DNA of 64,000 bases from Deuterostichococcus epilithicus. Taxonomy: Eukaryota; Chlorophyta; Trebouxiophyceae; Prasiolales; Stichococcaceae. Positions within the stretch are counted from its first letter, which is position 1. Every line of letters starts with the position of its first letter. The position numbers were made by a program, and so were the translations under genes. The notes under the pieces are model-generated. The model made no database searches. It was not told the DNA's origin and saw nothing but the letters and a program-made list of their open reading frames with translations. The stretch is taken from assembly GCA_033439295.1 (NCBI GenBank), contig JAVTLE010000011.1:1612082-1676081 (forward strand), in the 5' to 3' direction. Of the stretch, positions 62,391-64,000 are shown one piece after another.

Positions 62391-64000
62391 TCAGGGCAGA
62401 TTCTCCAGCAGCCTATCGCACTTGTCGGCCAGCACGTCGATGGCCTGCTCGAACAGCACGTCCGGCGGCAACACCCCTGCATTTCATGTCGCCGCCACCT
62501 CTGAGCCAGGTCAATGCAGGCCTCGAAGTGTTCGACACCTTGCGCCTCGCTCGAGGTGCAAGTCAGGTTGACATGTGCCCGTCCGCAGCCTCACAGCGAC
62601 AACACACAAAAGGTGCAAGTTCTGATCAGGAAGCCAGACGAGCCTCACTCGAGCCAGACAGCCAGCTAGCACCGCTTTTCACACACCTGTGGACTGCACG
62701 GTGAAGATGAAGTGCTGCTTGTCCTTGCGGACCTGCAGCGAGTCCTCCCACTCCGGCGTCCCTGACAGCGCCCGGAGCTGCACGCAGACGGAAGGGTGGA
62801 TTTCACGGCCCAAAATTTGTGATGCATCTGTGCGTCGATCTCGTGAAGATGCGTGCTGCCATCGCCAGCCGGAAAGGACTCTCGCGACTTTGCGCGATCT
62901 CGGTGCTCTGCTCGAACAGCTTGCACTGCTTCAGTCCGAGACCGGCATAGGGCCGTCTGGCAACCCGGCAATAGGCGCGCCTCGAGGATGTGCCATCGCG
63001 AGGCCAGCGATGTGCACCAACTTTTTGGTGTGTCAGTGTCTTGTGCGGTTGCATGTATCAATCTCACCTTTTCAAGGTGGTGCTCGTTGCTGCGCGTCTT
63101 GACGACAGCCAACTTGCGGCGCGCGCCGCTGCCCTCAAGCCGGAACAGCGGCTGGTAGCCTTTCGGTTCATTGCCCTTCGGAGCGCACAGCTCCATCAGC
63201 TCGTCTGCGCGTTCGCCGGTGATGTCCTGGATGAAAGTAGGGGAAATGTATGTTTCGGAGTGGAGAAGCTGGCTGTGCGCCTCGGCCACACATACGCGCA
63301 TACGATGCAGCCTCCAAAGCCGCAGCACGCTACGGAGGCAGGGGCACCTCTCCAAGTCAGATGCTGAATGCAGCGCACCTTGAGCAGGACGACGTCGGGG
63401 TTTAGTCGATACCAGGCGGTTGCCACAGGCGACCATTTTGCATGCTCGGCGCCGACGCCTGCACAGCAGGTTCGTCGCCCTTCGGACCATCGTGTCATAT
63501 CAATGTGCGCAGAACACTGCTTACCTTCGTGGCAATTGAGGATGCTGCTCCGATATGCCCAGCAGTGCGGCAGCCTTCGAAGCAGCTCTCCAGGTACGAG
63601 TCATCGCAGTCTGACGCCAAACTGAACAACTGGAAAAAACAGCCAGACTCGCCCACCCTTGGTGCAGTGGGCCTCCAGCTCGATGGAGTGGCCCGCCCGC
63701 AGTTTGGCCAGCAGGATGTTCTCGATGACGGGGCTCACGCCCTCCGGCAGGTCCAGCGCCACCTGCCGCACATGGAAACACGTGCATTTTCCGAGGATGC
63801 ACGTGGAACTGCCAGCACGCATTTAGAAGCAGGTCCCGCCTCAGAGATGCGCTGCTGCTGCTGCCATCTCACAGCGCTTGCCCTGTTGTGGCAGACCAGT
63901 AGAGCGGTGCAGCAGCTAGAACAAAGTGAAACGGAAGCGTGCATAGGATACCTGCTGGTCCTCTGCGAACTCGCAGTTGGTCTCCTCTGGGATTTCGCTG
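62391..64000 (-). CDS. RPAC1: RNA polymerase I and III shared subunit RPAC1/AC40 (N-terminus outside window)
   Basis: Exons: 63952 to beyond 64000, 63657-63762, 63379-63458, 63068-63226, 62687-62777, 62391-62476. AC40 is the alpha-like assembly subunit common to Pol I and Pol III, pairing with AC19. Visible motifs in order: ENILLAKLRAGHSIELEAHC, GVGAEHAKWSPVATAWYRL, RADELMELCAPKG, KTRSNEHHLEK, QHFIFTVQSTG, GVLPPDVLFEQAIDVL and the end CDRLLENLP. These align without gaps of note to the second half of eukaryotic RPAC1, including the KWSPVATA segment that distinguishes it from RPB3. About the first half, including the dimerisation start, lies beyond the window. All exon phases agree. Confidence 0.93.

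Overview
This window is nuclear DNA of a plant-lineage unicellular eukaryote, most likely a chlorophyte green alga, perhaps a trebouxiophyte. The organism is inferred, not proven. It is GC-rich and gene-dense. Almost every gene is cut into many short exons by GT-AG introns, with a few GC-AG ones. The gene families are plant-type: an EDR2-like PH-START-DUF1336 protein, plant-type metaxin, an SR45a/Tra2-like splicing factor, a laforin/SEX4-type phosphatase and a MAPKK. I found no CRISPR array, rRNA, tRNA or intact transposon. Exon models were built by hand from reading frame, splice phase and paralogue comparison. For nearly all genes the summed exon lengths are divisible by three and end at a stop codon.

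Layout. 1-14.5 kb (+): two intact paralogues (A, 5' end off-window; B, complete) of an unusual gene family, plus two decayed fragments. 14.9-17.6 kb (-): ALG7/DPAGT1. 17.9-20.5 kb (-): metaxin. 21.0-23.7 kb (+): SR-type RRM protein with an array of 30-nt microexons. 24.6-26.4 kb (+): SURF2. 27.2-34.9 kb (-): EDR2-like protein. 35.8-38.6 kb (-): conserved basic, probably nuclear protein of unknown name. 40.1-44.1 kb (+): RRM protein with a long Q/G/S-rich tail. 45.5-51.6 kb (-): third intact paralogue (D) of the unusual family, inverted relative to A and B. 52.4-53.1 kb (-): ThiE/TenI-type protein. 53.8-57.1 kb (+): laforin/SEX4-like phosphatase with a coiled-coil tail. 58.0-61.9 kb (-): MAP kinase kinase. 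62.4-64.0 kb (-): RPAC1 (AC40), N-terminus off-window.

The most novel candidate is the A/B/D family. B and D encode a predicted N-terminal membrane anchor, a tyrosine-kinase-like fold and a conserved helical C-terminal cassette; A shows the last two parts. All three have lost the same catalytic residues, so they look like a lineage-specific family of membrane-tethered pseudokinases rather than random decay. A second pattern is that, in five genes, the first or last 20-50 nt of an exon, with its splice site, recurs as a degenerate copy inside the adjoining intron. In the SR gene, whole 30-nt exons have been duplicated. Most other genes are conserved housekeeping functions (N-glycosylation, mitochondrial import, splicing, Pol I/III, MAPK signalling) with no evident operon-like relationship.
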